In this document: one piece after another, positions 13,901 through 22,800 of the stretch
How positions within the stretch are numbered: the first letter of the stretch is position 1
Layout: each line of letters opens with the position of its first letter
Assembly: GCF_003945595.2 (NCBI RefSeq)
Contig: NW_024104419.1
Span: forward strand, 558,001 to 622,000
DNA: 64,000 bases
Source: Pipra filicauda
Taxonomy: Eukaryota; Chordata; Aves; Passeriformes; Pipridae
Direction of reading: 5' to 3'
Made by a program: the position numbers and the translations under genes
The notes under the pieces: model-generated
The model's input: the letters and a program-made list of their open reading frames with translations, nothing else
The model's database searches: none
Told to the model about the DNA's origin: nothing

Positions 13901-16314
13901 GAGATGCAGGAGAAGAGAGCCATGGGTCCTGAAGCCCTCGAGCTGGGGCTGGCCTGAAGGGAGAGGAGCCAGCAGTGAGCAAGGACAGGGTCTGCTCTGG
14001 TTGTGCAGCAGAACGGGGGGAGCCTGATGGTTGGTGTCCAAGGAACGTCAGTCTGTTCTGCTCTTTTATGGCCTATGATAAGCAGGGTTCAAAGTTGTCC
14101 CCCAGCAGCCCTGGAAGCTCCCTGTTCATCCACCTCAGTCACTGGGACTCAGAGAGCTCCTGAAAAACACAGAGGCAGCCCCGGCCCCAGGTTCAGCCGG
14201 GGTTCGAAGCCGCTCCAGTCACCAGAAACATCTCTAAAACACAAAACTGATCGTTCCCAATAGCAGAGGGTCCAGGGGAATGAATAGGGCTCATTAACTG
14301 ACTTCAGGCTCATTTTTTTTTCCCCAAGCCTGACTTAGCAGGTTCAAAGGACTGAAAGGGACTGCCTGACTCAGGAAAACCAGTCTCATAATTACCAGCA
14401 GCCGGGCAACAGAAGCCTGATCTTAGCAGTCAAACCCTGCAGATTTTCCTAGGTCTTTCTCTTTGGCATTCCACTCTCCCACGCAGTGGAAAAGTAGGAA
14501 GAATCACAAGTGAAAGAAGAACTTAAGTTGCTTCTCTCATCTGAAAGTTTAAAATCACTGGGGTGAACCAACAGCCTTTGTTCTCAGTGGACCTGATGAA
14601 AGGCCACCACCTCCCAAAACTGAAGCAGCCTTAAAAAGGCTTTAACCATTAGCAGCTGTCAGCACTCCCTGGATTTTGGTATCAAGGTTTGCCTGCTACT
14701 GCATGAATCAACTTCCCTGAGAGGGAAGATTTTGATGGAGCGAAACATGAATCAGACCTGTGCACACAGACCTTTCCAACTATGCAAGACTTTCCTGGTG
14801 CAAACTCAAACTGAGAGATAGATGGTTTGGGAGTGGTAGGGGATGCAAACAGCAGCAGAAAAAACCAACTCTGTTGGGTTTTCAGAGACAATCTTCTTTG
14901 GGAAAGCCACACAGTGTTGCCACCACTCAGGTTCTCCCAGAGCAGGACCACCACAAGCCTCACATCACTTTTCTTGGTTCCTCTGCCCTGACCCCTCACT
15001 TACCACCAAGAGCCCAACGTGGCAGCCAGGCAGAGGAGACCTGCTCCCTGTACAGCAGCTTACTGGGACCACAGCCTGGGAGCAGAACCATCCTGCAGTG
15101 ATCTACCATCAGATACAGGACTACTGCTAACCACAGCTGTTTCATCTTCTTCCTCCTCAACTGTTTTCTAATCTGAATAATAAACATTACCACATGATCC
15201 TACTTGAGATGCACCTATACAAGGCATGGCAAGAGCAAAAGACTGGAGCACCCTCTGACAGCAGCCACCAAGGTCGTGTCACAGGCACCTGAGGCAAAAC
15301 TGAACTAAATGTTTGAGAGACAAAAAAAAACAAAACAAAACAAAACACAAACTGAACTAAATGTTTAAGAGACAAAAAAGCCAAACCAAAACAAAACACA
15401 AAACTACCAAAACAAAACCACCCAAAAAACAAAAAAACCCCAGAACAAAATGAAAAAGCCAAGAGAAAACATTTAGTTTAGTAGACCACGGCAAGGGTTG
15501 GGGGGGCACTTGGTGTGTTCAGCTGGAGAAGAGGAGACTGAGGGGAGACCTCACTGCAGTTACAACTTCCTCGGGAGGGGAAGAGGAGGGGCAGGCCCTG
15601 AGCTCTGCTCTGGGGGGACCAGGGACAGGACCCCAGGGAGCTGTGTCAGGGCAGGGTCAGGTTGGATCTCAGGAAAAGGTTCTTCCCCCAGAGGGTGGGT
15701 GGGCACTGACCAGGCTCCCCAGGGCAGTAGGCACAGCCCCAAGGCTGCCAGAGCTCAGGCAGCGTTTGGATGATCCTCTGGGGCACAGGGTGTGACTCCC
15801 GGGGATGGTCCTGTGCAGGGACTCAACAGTGGGACTCAACAACCCTTCTGGGTCCCTTCCATCTCGGCACGTCCTGCGACTCTTCAGGGCTTATCCCTCC
15901 CCCCGCGGCCCCATCCCACTTGCGCATCCCGAGCACCGGCAGAGCCGGGATGGAGCCCCTGGACACCCGCGCACCGCTCCGGGGATGTGCGGGGGGACCC
16001 CACGGCAGCGCCGGGTGACACCGCCGGGCAAATCCCCGCCCATCAGCCGCCGCGTCCCGGCCGTGCCCCAATTCCCACGCGGCTGCAGCACCCCGGGGCA
16101 CAGCAACTCAGCCCCCCCGGGACACAGCACCTCTGCCCACGGGGCACGTCCGTGCCCCGTGGGCAGAGGTGCTGTGCCCCGGGGGGGGCTGAGCCGCCGC
16201 GCCCCGGAGCATTCACCCCGCTCCCAAACCCCGCTGCTCCCGGTGCGTGCCCGTTCCCGAGCCCTGCCTACAGCTCACCTTGGGTCCCCCGAAGACTCCC
16301 GGTGCCCGCTCCAT
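1788..16314 (-). CDS. ADA: Adenosine deaminase (ADA), exons 1-6 of about 12, 5' part of the gene
   Basis: ADA hydrolyses adenosine and deoxyadenosine to inosine and deoxyinosine in purine salvage. It is a zinc-dependent TIM-barrel enzyme, cytosolic and also at the cell surface. Six exons on the minus strand (16314-16279, 8727-8666, 5386-5264, 5135-4992, 4215-4100, 1912-1788) join without a frame break into residues 1-202. Every junction has GT-AG. Exons 2-5 (62, 123, 144, 116 bp) have exactly the human lengths as I recall them, and exon 6 (125 bp) is one codon shorter. Visible landmarks are the zinc-binding HxH pair (H16, H18), the VRYSPH strand (102-106 region), and DLAGDET (182-188) with the substrate-contact glycine. 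The catalytic HAGE motif belongs to exon 7, which is outside the window to the left. No stop or frameshift is seen. Transcription starts in the CpG island at 16.3-16.45 kb. Identification is secure from sequence and from synteny with CCN5 and KCNK15. Confidence 0.97.
1913..4099 (-). other. ADA intron 5
   Basis: A 2.2-kb intron. It holds an A-rich stretch near 2170-2195, a perfect 6-bp stem hairpin (TGCCCT/AGGGCA) at about 2391-2407, a 7-bp palindrome (ATATCAC/GTGATAT) near 2829-2844, and the 29-bp tandem duplication listed separately. No coding content is supported. Confidence 0.75.
3774..3831. repeat. Two-copy 29-bp tandem duplication
   Basis: The unit is GGGCAGGGAGCAGAGATCAC followed by AG(T/C)TCCCCA. 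It occurs twice back to back in ADA intron 5 with a single difference. Confidence 0.85.
4100..4215 (-). CDS. ADA: ADA exon 5
   Basis: A 116-bp exon encodes residues 123-160, beginning [17 protein letters not shown] and including the very conserved [10 protein letters not shown]. The acceptor is CCCTGCAG and the donor A|GTAATG. Length and both phases equal the human exon. Confidence 0.97.
4216..4991 (-). other. ADA intron 4
   Basis: A 776-bp intron between exons 4 and 5, bounded by a GTGAGT donor and a CCCTGCAG acceptor. I see no repeat or other feature in it. Confidence 0.8.
4992..5135 (-). CDS. ADA: ADA exon 4
   Basis: A 144-bp exon encodes residues 75-121, from [13 protein letters not shown] to VDPIPWGQA. 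It includes the conserved [13 protein letters not shown] strand. The arginine here (R102) matches human R101, a known immunodeficiency mutation site, and is intact. The nine bases for Ile-Ala-Tyr occur twice, in RIAYEF and GIAYVEV. The donor is GA|GTGAGT. Confidence 0.97.
5264..5386 (-). CDS. ADA: ADA exon 3
   Basis: A 123-bp exon completes the arginine codon split by intron 2 and encodes residues 34-73. It starts [10 protein letters not shown] and ends [10 protein letters not shown], close to human ADA throughout. The donor is GC|GTAAGT. The intron between exons 3 and 4 is only 128 bp. Confidence 0.96.
5387..8665 (-). other. ADA intron 2
   Basis: A 3.3-kb intron. Apart from the 45-bp minisatellite at 8291-8515, about 150 bp inside the donor, I see no recognisable element. 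Confidence 0.75.
8291..8515. repeat. 45-bp minisatellite, 5 copies, in ADA intron 2
   Basis: The unit begins GTGCAGCCCCACTGTCCTTT and ends TCACCACACT (the last is TCACCACGCT). Copies start at 8291, 8336, 8381, 8426 and 8471, with a truncated sixth start at 8516. Only a few substitutions separate them. Because 45 is a multiple of three, long spurious open frames run through it on both strands. Confidence 0.95.
8666..8727 (-). CDS. ADA: ADA exon 2 (zinc-binding HxH motif)
   Basis: A 62-bp exon follows a TTTCTTATTGCAG acceptor and precedes a GTGAGC donor. It encodes [20 protein letters not shown] plus two bases of an arginine codon. H16 and H18 correspond to human H15 and H17, which bind the catalytic zinc. 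D20 and G21 belong to the same conserved loop. Confidence 0.97.
11479..11583 (-). mobile_element. CR1 LINE 3' end fragment
   Basis: It reads AAGGTTTGGGTTGGAAAGGA, ACTTAAAGATCATTTAGCTC and CCATGGGCAGGGTTGCCACC. This is the familiar avian CR1 3' end in reverse orientation. It breaks off after CCAGGTTG. It is a dead fragment inside ADA intron 1. Confidence 0.85.
15297..15480. repeat. 52-bp A-rich tandem duplication plus AAAAC-rich tract
   Basis: AAACTGAACTAAATGTTT followed by (G/A)AGAGACAAAAAA occurs at 15297 and again at 15349. An AAAAC-rich tract continues to about 15445. At 15467-15480 the sequence AAACATTTAGTTTA is the inverted complement of the duplicated core, so the tract could fold. Confidence 0.8.
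15506..15888 (+). mobile_element. CR1 LINE 3' end, plus orientation
   Basis: Diverged CR1 body: TTCAGCTGGAGAAGAGGAGA, CTCAGGAAAAGGTTCTTCCC and GGCACTGACCAGGCTCCCCA, ending near GGGTCCCTTCCATCTCGGCA and a decayed ATTCTGTG-type tail. It lies in ADA intron 1, with its 3' end pointing toward the ADA CpG island. Confidence 0.85.
16107..16193. repeat. Long near-perfect palindrome in the 5' end of ADA intron 1
   Basis: The left arm 16107-16148 (CTCAGC, C run, ACACAGCACCTCTGCCCACG, GGGCACG) is mirrored by 16151-16193 with a 2-nt centre (TC). One one-base indel in the C/G runs and one mismatch separate arms of about 42 bp. It starts 86 bp downstream of the exon 1 donor, so the ADA pre-mRNA could form a long GC-rich hairpin. 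Confidence 0.93.
16279..16314 (-). CDS. ADA: ADA coding exon 1 (start codon, residues 1-12)
   Basis: The ATG lies at 16314-16312 in a good context, with purine-rich sequence before it and G at +4. The exon reads [12 protein letters not shown] and ends AAG|GTGAGC in phase 0. The human first coding exon (11 residues) also ends in phase 0 after PK. The N-terminus is divergent but ends in the conserved PK just before VELHVHLDG in exon 2. The 5' UTR and promoter are the GC-rich DNA at higher coordinates. Confidence 0.9.
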
Positions 16315-16483
16315 GATCCCGCTGCCGCTCCCCGCTGCCGTTCTGTGCCCGCCGCCGCTCCCGCTCCGCCGCCCCCGCCCCGCCGGCCGCGCTCGCCCGG
16401 CCCCCGCCGGCCCCGCCCCGCAAAGCCCGGGGCAGGCACGGGGCGATGGCATCGGACCCTTAAAGATCATCCCCTTCCACACA

Positions 16484-16496
16484 CCCCCCCCCCCCT
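16484..16496. repeat. Poly-C run
   Basis: An uninterrupted run of about 12 cytosines lies between the ADA CpG island and the flanking CR1 fragment. Confidence 0.8.
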
Positions 16497-16635
16497 TGCC
16501 CTGGTGGAAGGGAACACCTAACCTTCCCGCTTGGGTTGCTCCAAGTCCCCCGTCCAGCCTGGGCTCGGACGCTTCCCAGGGGTGTGTGGGGGCATCTTTT
16601 GGGCAGCCCCGGTGCCTCGCCGCGCTCGCAGGGGA

Positions 16636-16885
16636 GAATTCGTAGAGTCGTAGAATCACAGCATCAGCCAGCTTGGAAAAGATCTCCGAGGTCATCGAGT
16701 CCAACCCTTGATCCAAAACTGCCGTGCCACATCCAGTCTCATCTGAAAAACCTCCAGGGAGAATCCACCCCCTCCCTGGGCAGCCCGCTCCGATGTCTGA
16801 TTGCTCTCTCTGTAAAAAATTTTCCTTCCTAATATCCAACCTAAACCTCCCCTGGCGGAGCTTAAGACCGTAATTTCTCTCTAAC
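16636..16885 (-). mobile_element. CR1 LINE 3' end, minus orientation, upstream of ADA
   Basis: TCGTAGAATCACAGCATCAG, GATCTCCGAGGTCATCGAGT and TTTTCCTTCCTAATATCCAA are diagnostic of an inverted CR1 3' end with its degenerate ATTCTATG-type tail at 16640-16655. It sits about 320 bp upstream of the ADA start codon and marks the outer border of the CpG island. Confidence 0.9.
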
Positions 16886-17306
16886 GTTTAATCAAAACCC
16901 ACCCTTCCTGAAGTCCCACTGATGTTTCCTTCAGGAGCTCAGAGCCCGAGTGGAGCTGCTCCTCCAACAATAACACTGACAGAAATTAGAACAGGATAGA
17001 ACGACAGCTCAGTGTGTAGAACCAGAATGCAATCTCCAGCTTTGATTGCAGCCTTAACCTAATTCAACAATATTTGTTTTAACCTTTCCTGCTCTCAGAC
17101 CTGCTGCTCTGTGACTCAGTTGTTTTGTCCCGTGGCTCTCAGTCCATCCTACACCTGCTTTCAGTTCCTGCAAACTCGCGCTCAGCTTTTCACTTCTTAT
17201 TTTTAGTGACCTGGCCATGTTTTACACTGCTCCTCTGCCTCCTGCCCTCCTCTCCCATAGGTGATGCACATGGCAGCCCAGTCACTGAGGACAGTGAGCC
17301 AGAAAG

Positions 17307-17480
17307 CCACAGAATTACAGAATGGTTGGGAAGGAACCTCTGGAGATCTGCTAAAGCAGGTTCACCTGGAGCAGGTTACATAGGGTTGTGTCCAGGTTGG
17401 TTTTGAATATCTCCAGAGAAGGGGAGTTCCGGAGAAGTCCTGCCTGCTCCTCCCTTTTGAGCAGGGCTTCTCTGATACTG
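17307..17480 (-). mobile_element. CR1 LINE 3' end fragment
   Basis: CACAGAATTACAGAATGGTT, GGGAAGGAACCTCTGGAGAT and GTCCAGGTTGGTTTTGAATA match an inverted CR1 3' end of a GGTTG/ATCTCCAGAGA subtype. The body decays after about 17480. Confidence 0.85.
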
Positions 17481-19769
17481 GAGAGAGCAGAGCTTTCAGT
17501 CACTCCACTCCTGAAATCCCCATCTAGCTAAAGGCAAGTCCATCAGGTGGAACCACTTCCTAGAGTAAGCCTTGAGGAACATCCCTTGGGCCCTTCTGCA
17601 GCCCCGAGTGAGATGAAACCCAAGCTCCCTGGAAGGCGCTGAGCAGGCAGGTGATATTTCCAAAATCTCTGCAGAGACAAGGAGCACAGTTCTGTTCTGT
17701 ATGACTGGAGTTCAGCTGCCCAGGTGAGGCCATCCCCAGACCACAGGCCAGGTCTGCAGAGAGTCCTAGAGATGAAAATCACTATATCAATGAAAAATAC
17801 TATTATTACTTGCTCTGGTGCGTAAGCAGAGAAAGCACTTGGGGTTGTAGGCAGGAACACTACCACAAATGGCTGCAAAATAAAGTTCCCTCTTCTCCTT
17901 CCCCAGCTGTGTTTACTCCAGAGGGACATTGTTTGTGGAAGATGGCAGCAGGGGATTAGCTATGCTGGAGCCTTGCTTTTGGGGATGGGGAAGGCTGGGG
18001 GCTCCTCCAGCCCTGTGCTGTCACACTGCCACCCAGCCAGGTGACATCAAACAGCCCAGGGGAGCAAAAAGCCCTGAAAGCAGGGGCTGCAACCTGTGCT
18101 GGCACTGCTTAGTGAATGTAGGACATGCTACAGGCTCACTGCTCCACTGGGGAATGTCACCAGCCTCCCTTGTCACCAGCCTTTGCCATGAGAGCAGTGA
18201 TGGAATTTCTGCCCCAAAGCCAAGTAGGCATTGAGAAAACAGTAGTTTTTCAGCTTAAATCCCAAGGTCATTTGGGTATGTGCACTGCAGCAGAGCCCGT
18301 GGGAAAAGCCCAGGGCTTGGCTGGGGAGGAAAGTTCATCAACATGTTCTCTTTTATTAAGTACCACCTTTCAGGGATGCCCTGACTGCATCCATACGGTA
18401 CAAAGCCCATTAACCACAGCTAAGTGGCAAAAATATTCTTTAGAAAATAGTGACTGGCAGGGGAAAGCAAGTGTTAGCTGCCAAGCACCGCTCAGGGCTT
18501 CCAGGAACCTGTGGGATGGAGCAGCAGGAATAAGCAGCAGGTATTCTTGGCATTAAAATTTGTGATTTCCAAAAGGGGAAAACATTCCAAGCTCCTTTAA
18601 AGCGCTGAATTTGGTTAAAAGCCTCCTGGGTGTGCACAAAATGGTTCAGTGTGCAAATTAGCAACTGTTTGTGAAACTGCTTCTGGGCGAGGTGGGCTCT
18701 GGCTCACATGGACCATTTCACTTCCACATCGCAGGCTTTCTTTAGCAGCCACCTGAAAAATATCTATTTTGCCTGGATGATGATTCACAGCATCACATAT
18801 TTGAGGTCTGACTTCTGGTTCAAAGCATCCACAACAGGGATGGCCCCAGTGTGAACAGACAGTGCTTTCTAATAGTCTTTTGTGGGCACAGCCCTGCTCA
18901 ATGTGTCATGTACACTGGGAGGACAGAGGTCAATTAGAGCATTTATTTGAGATTAGAGGAAATTACAGGGTAAAAAAAAAAACAGCATGTGGGTAATTAT
19001 CTGCTGGGAGGAGCGTTGATAGCAAAGGTCAGAAAGAGGCAAATGGGGCTGAACTGGCCCCATCGACTGGGAATGGTGCAGTAAGGGGTTTTTTTGATGT
19101 TTTTTTTCCTGCTTAGCAAATACATGTGTGCTGCAGACTCAGCTCTTTCCAGGAGTGTCAGCACAGTGCATTCATTGCACACAAGTGTGTTGCAGAGCCT
19201 TAGAAATACGGATTGGGCTGATTTTAATTGACCTGACCCTGATCCACTTTATCCATCTTTACCACTGGCTTAATCGGGTGGTTGCGATAGCTGCTGTGCT
19301 CTTGGTATTAAATCAATGTTTCCCTTTGAGAACACCACATCTCCCTGCAACCAGGAGGCTCAAGAAGAACAAGTCTGTTATTTAATGGTGACTTCCCACC
19401 TGGGAAACCAGAGGGGCACAAACAGGGACCTGTCTGGCCAAGCACAAGGCAGCACATGGGGATCCTCTGGGACCATCCTGGGGGAAAGCAACTGCTCGTC
19501 TGCACAGCCTGCCATGGCTCTGGTCTATGATTGTTTATCTTTTGTATTTTTGGGAAAATTCCAGGCAGCAAAGTAGGGGTAAAACTGATCTTGGAAGTTA
19601 TTCCAATGCTTATTTCCCAGGAGCTATATTTAAACCTGTTCCCTTTCTCTTGCCCCCACAAGTTAATACCAGCTGTGTGTCAGGGTTGCTGACACCTGCA
19701 AACAGCTTTCCAAAAATACTAAAAAGTGTGCTTATGTTGGGCTTAGATCTTAAAAAACACCCTTTTCTA

Positions 19770-19812
19770 TTTTGGTTGGGGTGGAGGTTTTTTGTTGTTT
19801 TGTTTTGTTTTA
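19770..19812. repeat. GTTTT/GTTGTTTT simple repeat
   Basis: A low-complexity T-rich tract (TTTTTTGTTGTTTTGTTTTG) in intergenic DNA. Confidence 0.75.
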
Positions 19813-22800
19813 CCAGATACCAAAGAGTGTCACATGACAGCCCATTCTAAGTGGCTAATGGAGGAAAAAGTGTTTATATTAATTAATTCTACCAGTAAGA
19901 TAGTATAAATGCCACTGACATGTATAAATGTGACATACTGCTAAACTGGTCGATTTTGCAGGAGGAGACATTCTCAGCCCAAACATCCATTACTTCTGCA
20001 AAATTTTTGTTTTTGAGACAAAGCCCTAACTTAAGTCAGCAATTCTCATTTAACTTCTGCAGCTTCTCTGCAGGGCAGGGAAAACCTCTGCCCCGGGGCG
20101 AGCTACCACTGGAGTCACTGGTGGGAACTCAGCTGTGACCCATTTGGTCCCTGCTGGGGATCACGGGATCCTGTGGTCAATGGGAAGGGCAAAAACCCTG
20201 CTGAGGATCCACCCCACTCCCCAAAGGGACTTCATTTCCCCTCTGCTCTCAAAGAAGCTGGAAACAGACCCAACACTGGCCTCCAAAAGCTGAAGCAGGT
20301 CCTGCATCACGTCCCAGTCGCAGACAGACTTTCTCCCAGCTCTCCACCAGCAGGGAGCAGGTGACAGGCTTTTCCCAAGGACATTTGTGCAACTGCAGGG
20401 CCAAAAGCATCAGGACAAACACAGAGGGCCCACCGAGAAGCTCCTTGGAGGGCTGATGATTACCTGGGTACACCCAAGGAATGTCACTGGGCAGACCCTT
20501 CTGGGGGGCTCCTGCCTGGCACTGCTTGTGAGGAAACCACAACCTTCACACCACTAAAGCAACACCAGCCTGAAACCAGAAAGAACCTCCACAGCAGAAC
20601 CCCCCTGAGTCATACCCCAGGGCACAGATGAGGCTACCCTGTAAACGGGTTGCATTTTCCCATTTTGGGGCATTTTTGAGCAGCACAGAAATGCACCCCC
20701 AGCTGATGACATGCCCAGCATGGGCACATCCCAGGATGCAGCCACTGGGAAAGCCACGTGGGCTGCTGCAAGCCTGCCGTGCTGATCCCCTAACCCGATT
20801 AGGGCTGTAACATGGAGGGCCAATTTTCACCCTGCATCAGGCCACACTTACGTATTTCAACTTATTCTGAACATCTCCTGGACCAAGAAGGCTGTCTGAT
20901 ATGAGCTGTAGGGAAATTGGGCTGCTCCAGAGCCCACAGGACATCAGTATAGCACATCTCTGAAAGTGATAAAGCAGAGAAACACAGTGTCACTGCTTTG
21001 GGCTGTGGGAAAGAGCAGAGGTCTGGATCTCGCAGCATTACAGACTAGGAAATGCCTCCAAGACCCACTCTGGAAGCTGTGGGATATCTAAGGATAAAGG
21101 CAGCCCCTCTCTCATCCAGCTCTTTGGGTCACAGGATGGACCCAGTGCCCTGAGGTGACAGGAGCACACAGTCCCTGCAGCACAGGTCAGCGGGAGCACC
21201 ACCCTGCCCTCCACCCCACCTGCCTTGTCAGCTTGTTTCACTGTTAAAACCCAGTGCTGAAGTTCAAGACCAAGGGTGGCATCACCACAAAAGGAAGCAG
21301 GATTCACCTTGCTCAGCTCAGCTCCTCCTGGGCCCTTGGACTCTGGCTGCCCTTTGATTTCTCTTATGGGTAAAGAGGAGCCAACTCTGTCCTGTGGAAA
21401 GATGTGGCCCTGTCAAGAGGAGCTGAGAGAAATCTGAATCAGCCACGGCAGCTAAGACAGAAACCTCGCCAGGATGTGACTTCTGCCTGGGACAGGCCAA
21501 CATCGTGATGTGCCAAGATCAACCTGAGGAGACCAGGAGATGAGGGTGGGTGAGTGGGTTCAAGCCTGTGTCCCTGGCCAAGTGCACCCACCACCTTCAT
21601 CACAACTGATGATGCCTCAGGCACCGAGGAAAGGCTTTGTTGCTAGGGAATTACTGAACCTGCTGCTACTTGCAAGGTTGGAGCCACCTTCCCACCAGCA
21701 GTTGACTGGGATGGTAAGAGATCCCCCCTCCTGGTCAGTGCCCAGACCTCCATCATGCATGACAGGGGACCCTCCTGGTCCCTGCACACTGGGGGACTCC
21801 AGCCCAAGTACACACCAGTCCCTCCCTGCCCTGAGCCCAATTTCCACAAAGGGAAACCCAGAGATGAGAGCAGCAGGTGAGCCAGACGTGCTTCAGCATG
21901 TCCCAGTGGGTCCCCGTGCCATGCTGGGGCAGGTCCCAGGCAGGTCCCTTATTGATGTCCATCAATGAGGAGGTGGGAACACATTCCTCTCATGTCATTC
22001 CTTAAATAAACACATCCCTGTTCCAGGCTGGGTGTAACAGGGCAGTTGACTCAGCAGTGCAGCTCTGTCACCCTCTTTGTCCAGGTCGCTGCCCTCCTTG
22101 TAAACACCACACACCAACAGAGACGAGATTTGCACCCAGATTTACCCAAGCCTGGCACAACATGCCCCTCCTAGGGTTTTTTGGCACCATCTCAAAAGGC
22201 ACAGCTCAGCTGCAGATCAAAACCTCCACAGGAACAGCACTGCTGTGTCCACACTGTGGCTGGAACGTGACCCCAGTGCCCCGCTCTGACCTTCCTGCCC
22301 TCTCCCACAGAGGTGGAATAGCCCTTCTGAGTCTGGCCCTGAGCACCCTGAGTCCACAGCACAGCCCATTGCACTGGGACCTGCTGGGGAGGAGTGGAGG
22401 GAAGCATGCCAGCCCCCATCCAGAACACATTCTCCATCCAGAACACGGATCCCCCACACCCCTTCCTGCAGCACTTCTCTCGAGGGAATTCCACGTGGAG
22501 CAGGATGCCCTCCCTGCTCCAGTGAGGGGTCACTGAGCCGGGCAACACAGATGCAGCTCCCAGGCTGAGCACAAGCCCAGCTGGGCCAGTTAACACCTCT
22601 CCATTCAAGTCCACTTTTTGAACGAGGACCAAGAGACACACGGGCTGATTGTATCTGTGCAAGGCAGGGCCTGGGGAGCCAGGGCTTGTGCAGTTTTACA
22701 CGTATGCAGAGCTTCTGAGCCCCAAACCCACCGTGCCTCCCCAGCCCTTCCCCTCGTTATCCAGAGCTGTGTTGGGAGCAGGTCTTCATCCTCACAGACA

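Larger units (their letters stand above)
8728..16278 (-). other. ADA intron 1 (7.55 kb)
   Basis: The largest ADA intron in the window. It holds a CR1 fragment (about 11479-11583), an AT-rich block (12.0-12.6 kb), a 52-bp A-rich duplication (15297-15400), a second CR1 (15506-15888) and a long palindrome (16107-16193). The human intron 1 carries a thymic control region. No coding content is supported here. Confidence 0.75.
15900..16450 (-). promoter_or_regulatory. ADA: ADA CpG-island promoter and first exon region
   Basis: A dense CpG, GC-rich segment surrounds the ADA start codon. The part upstream of the gene (16315-16450) carries CCCCGCC/GGGGCGG Sp1-type boxes at about 16371-16386 and 16410-16420, and no TATA box. 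This fits the GC-rich, Sp1-driven ADA promoter known in mammals. The exact transcription start cannot be read from sequence. Confidence 0.75.

Noticed and set aside
14195..14225. tRNA-like T-arm (GGGGTTCGAAGCC)
   Set aside because: No A box, anticodon arm or acceptor pairing around it.
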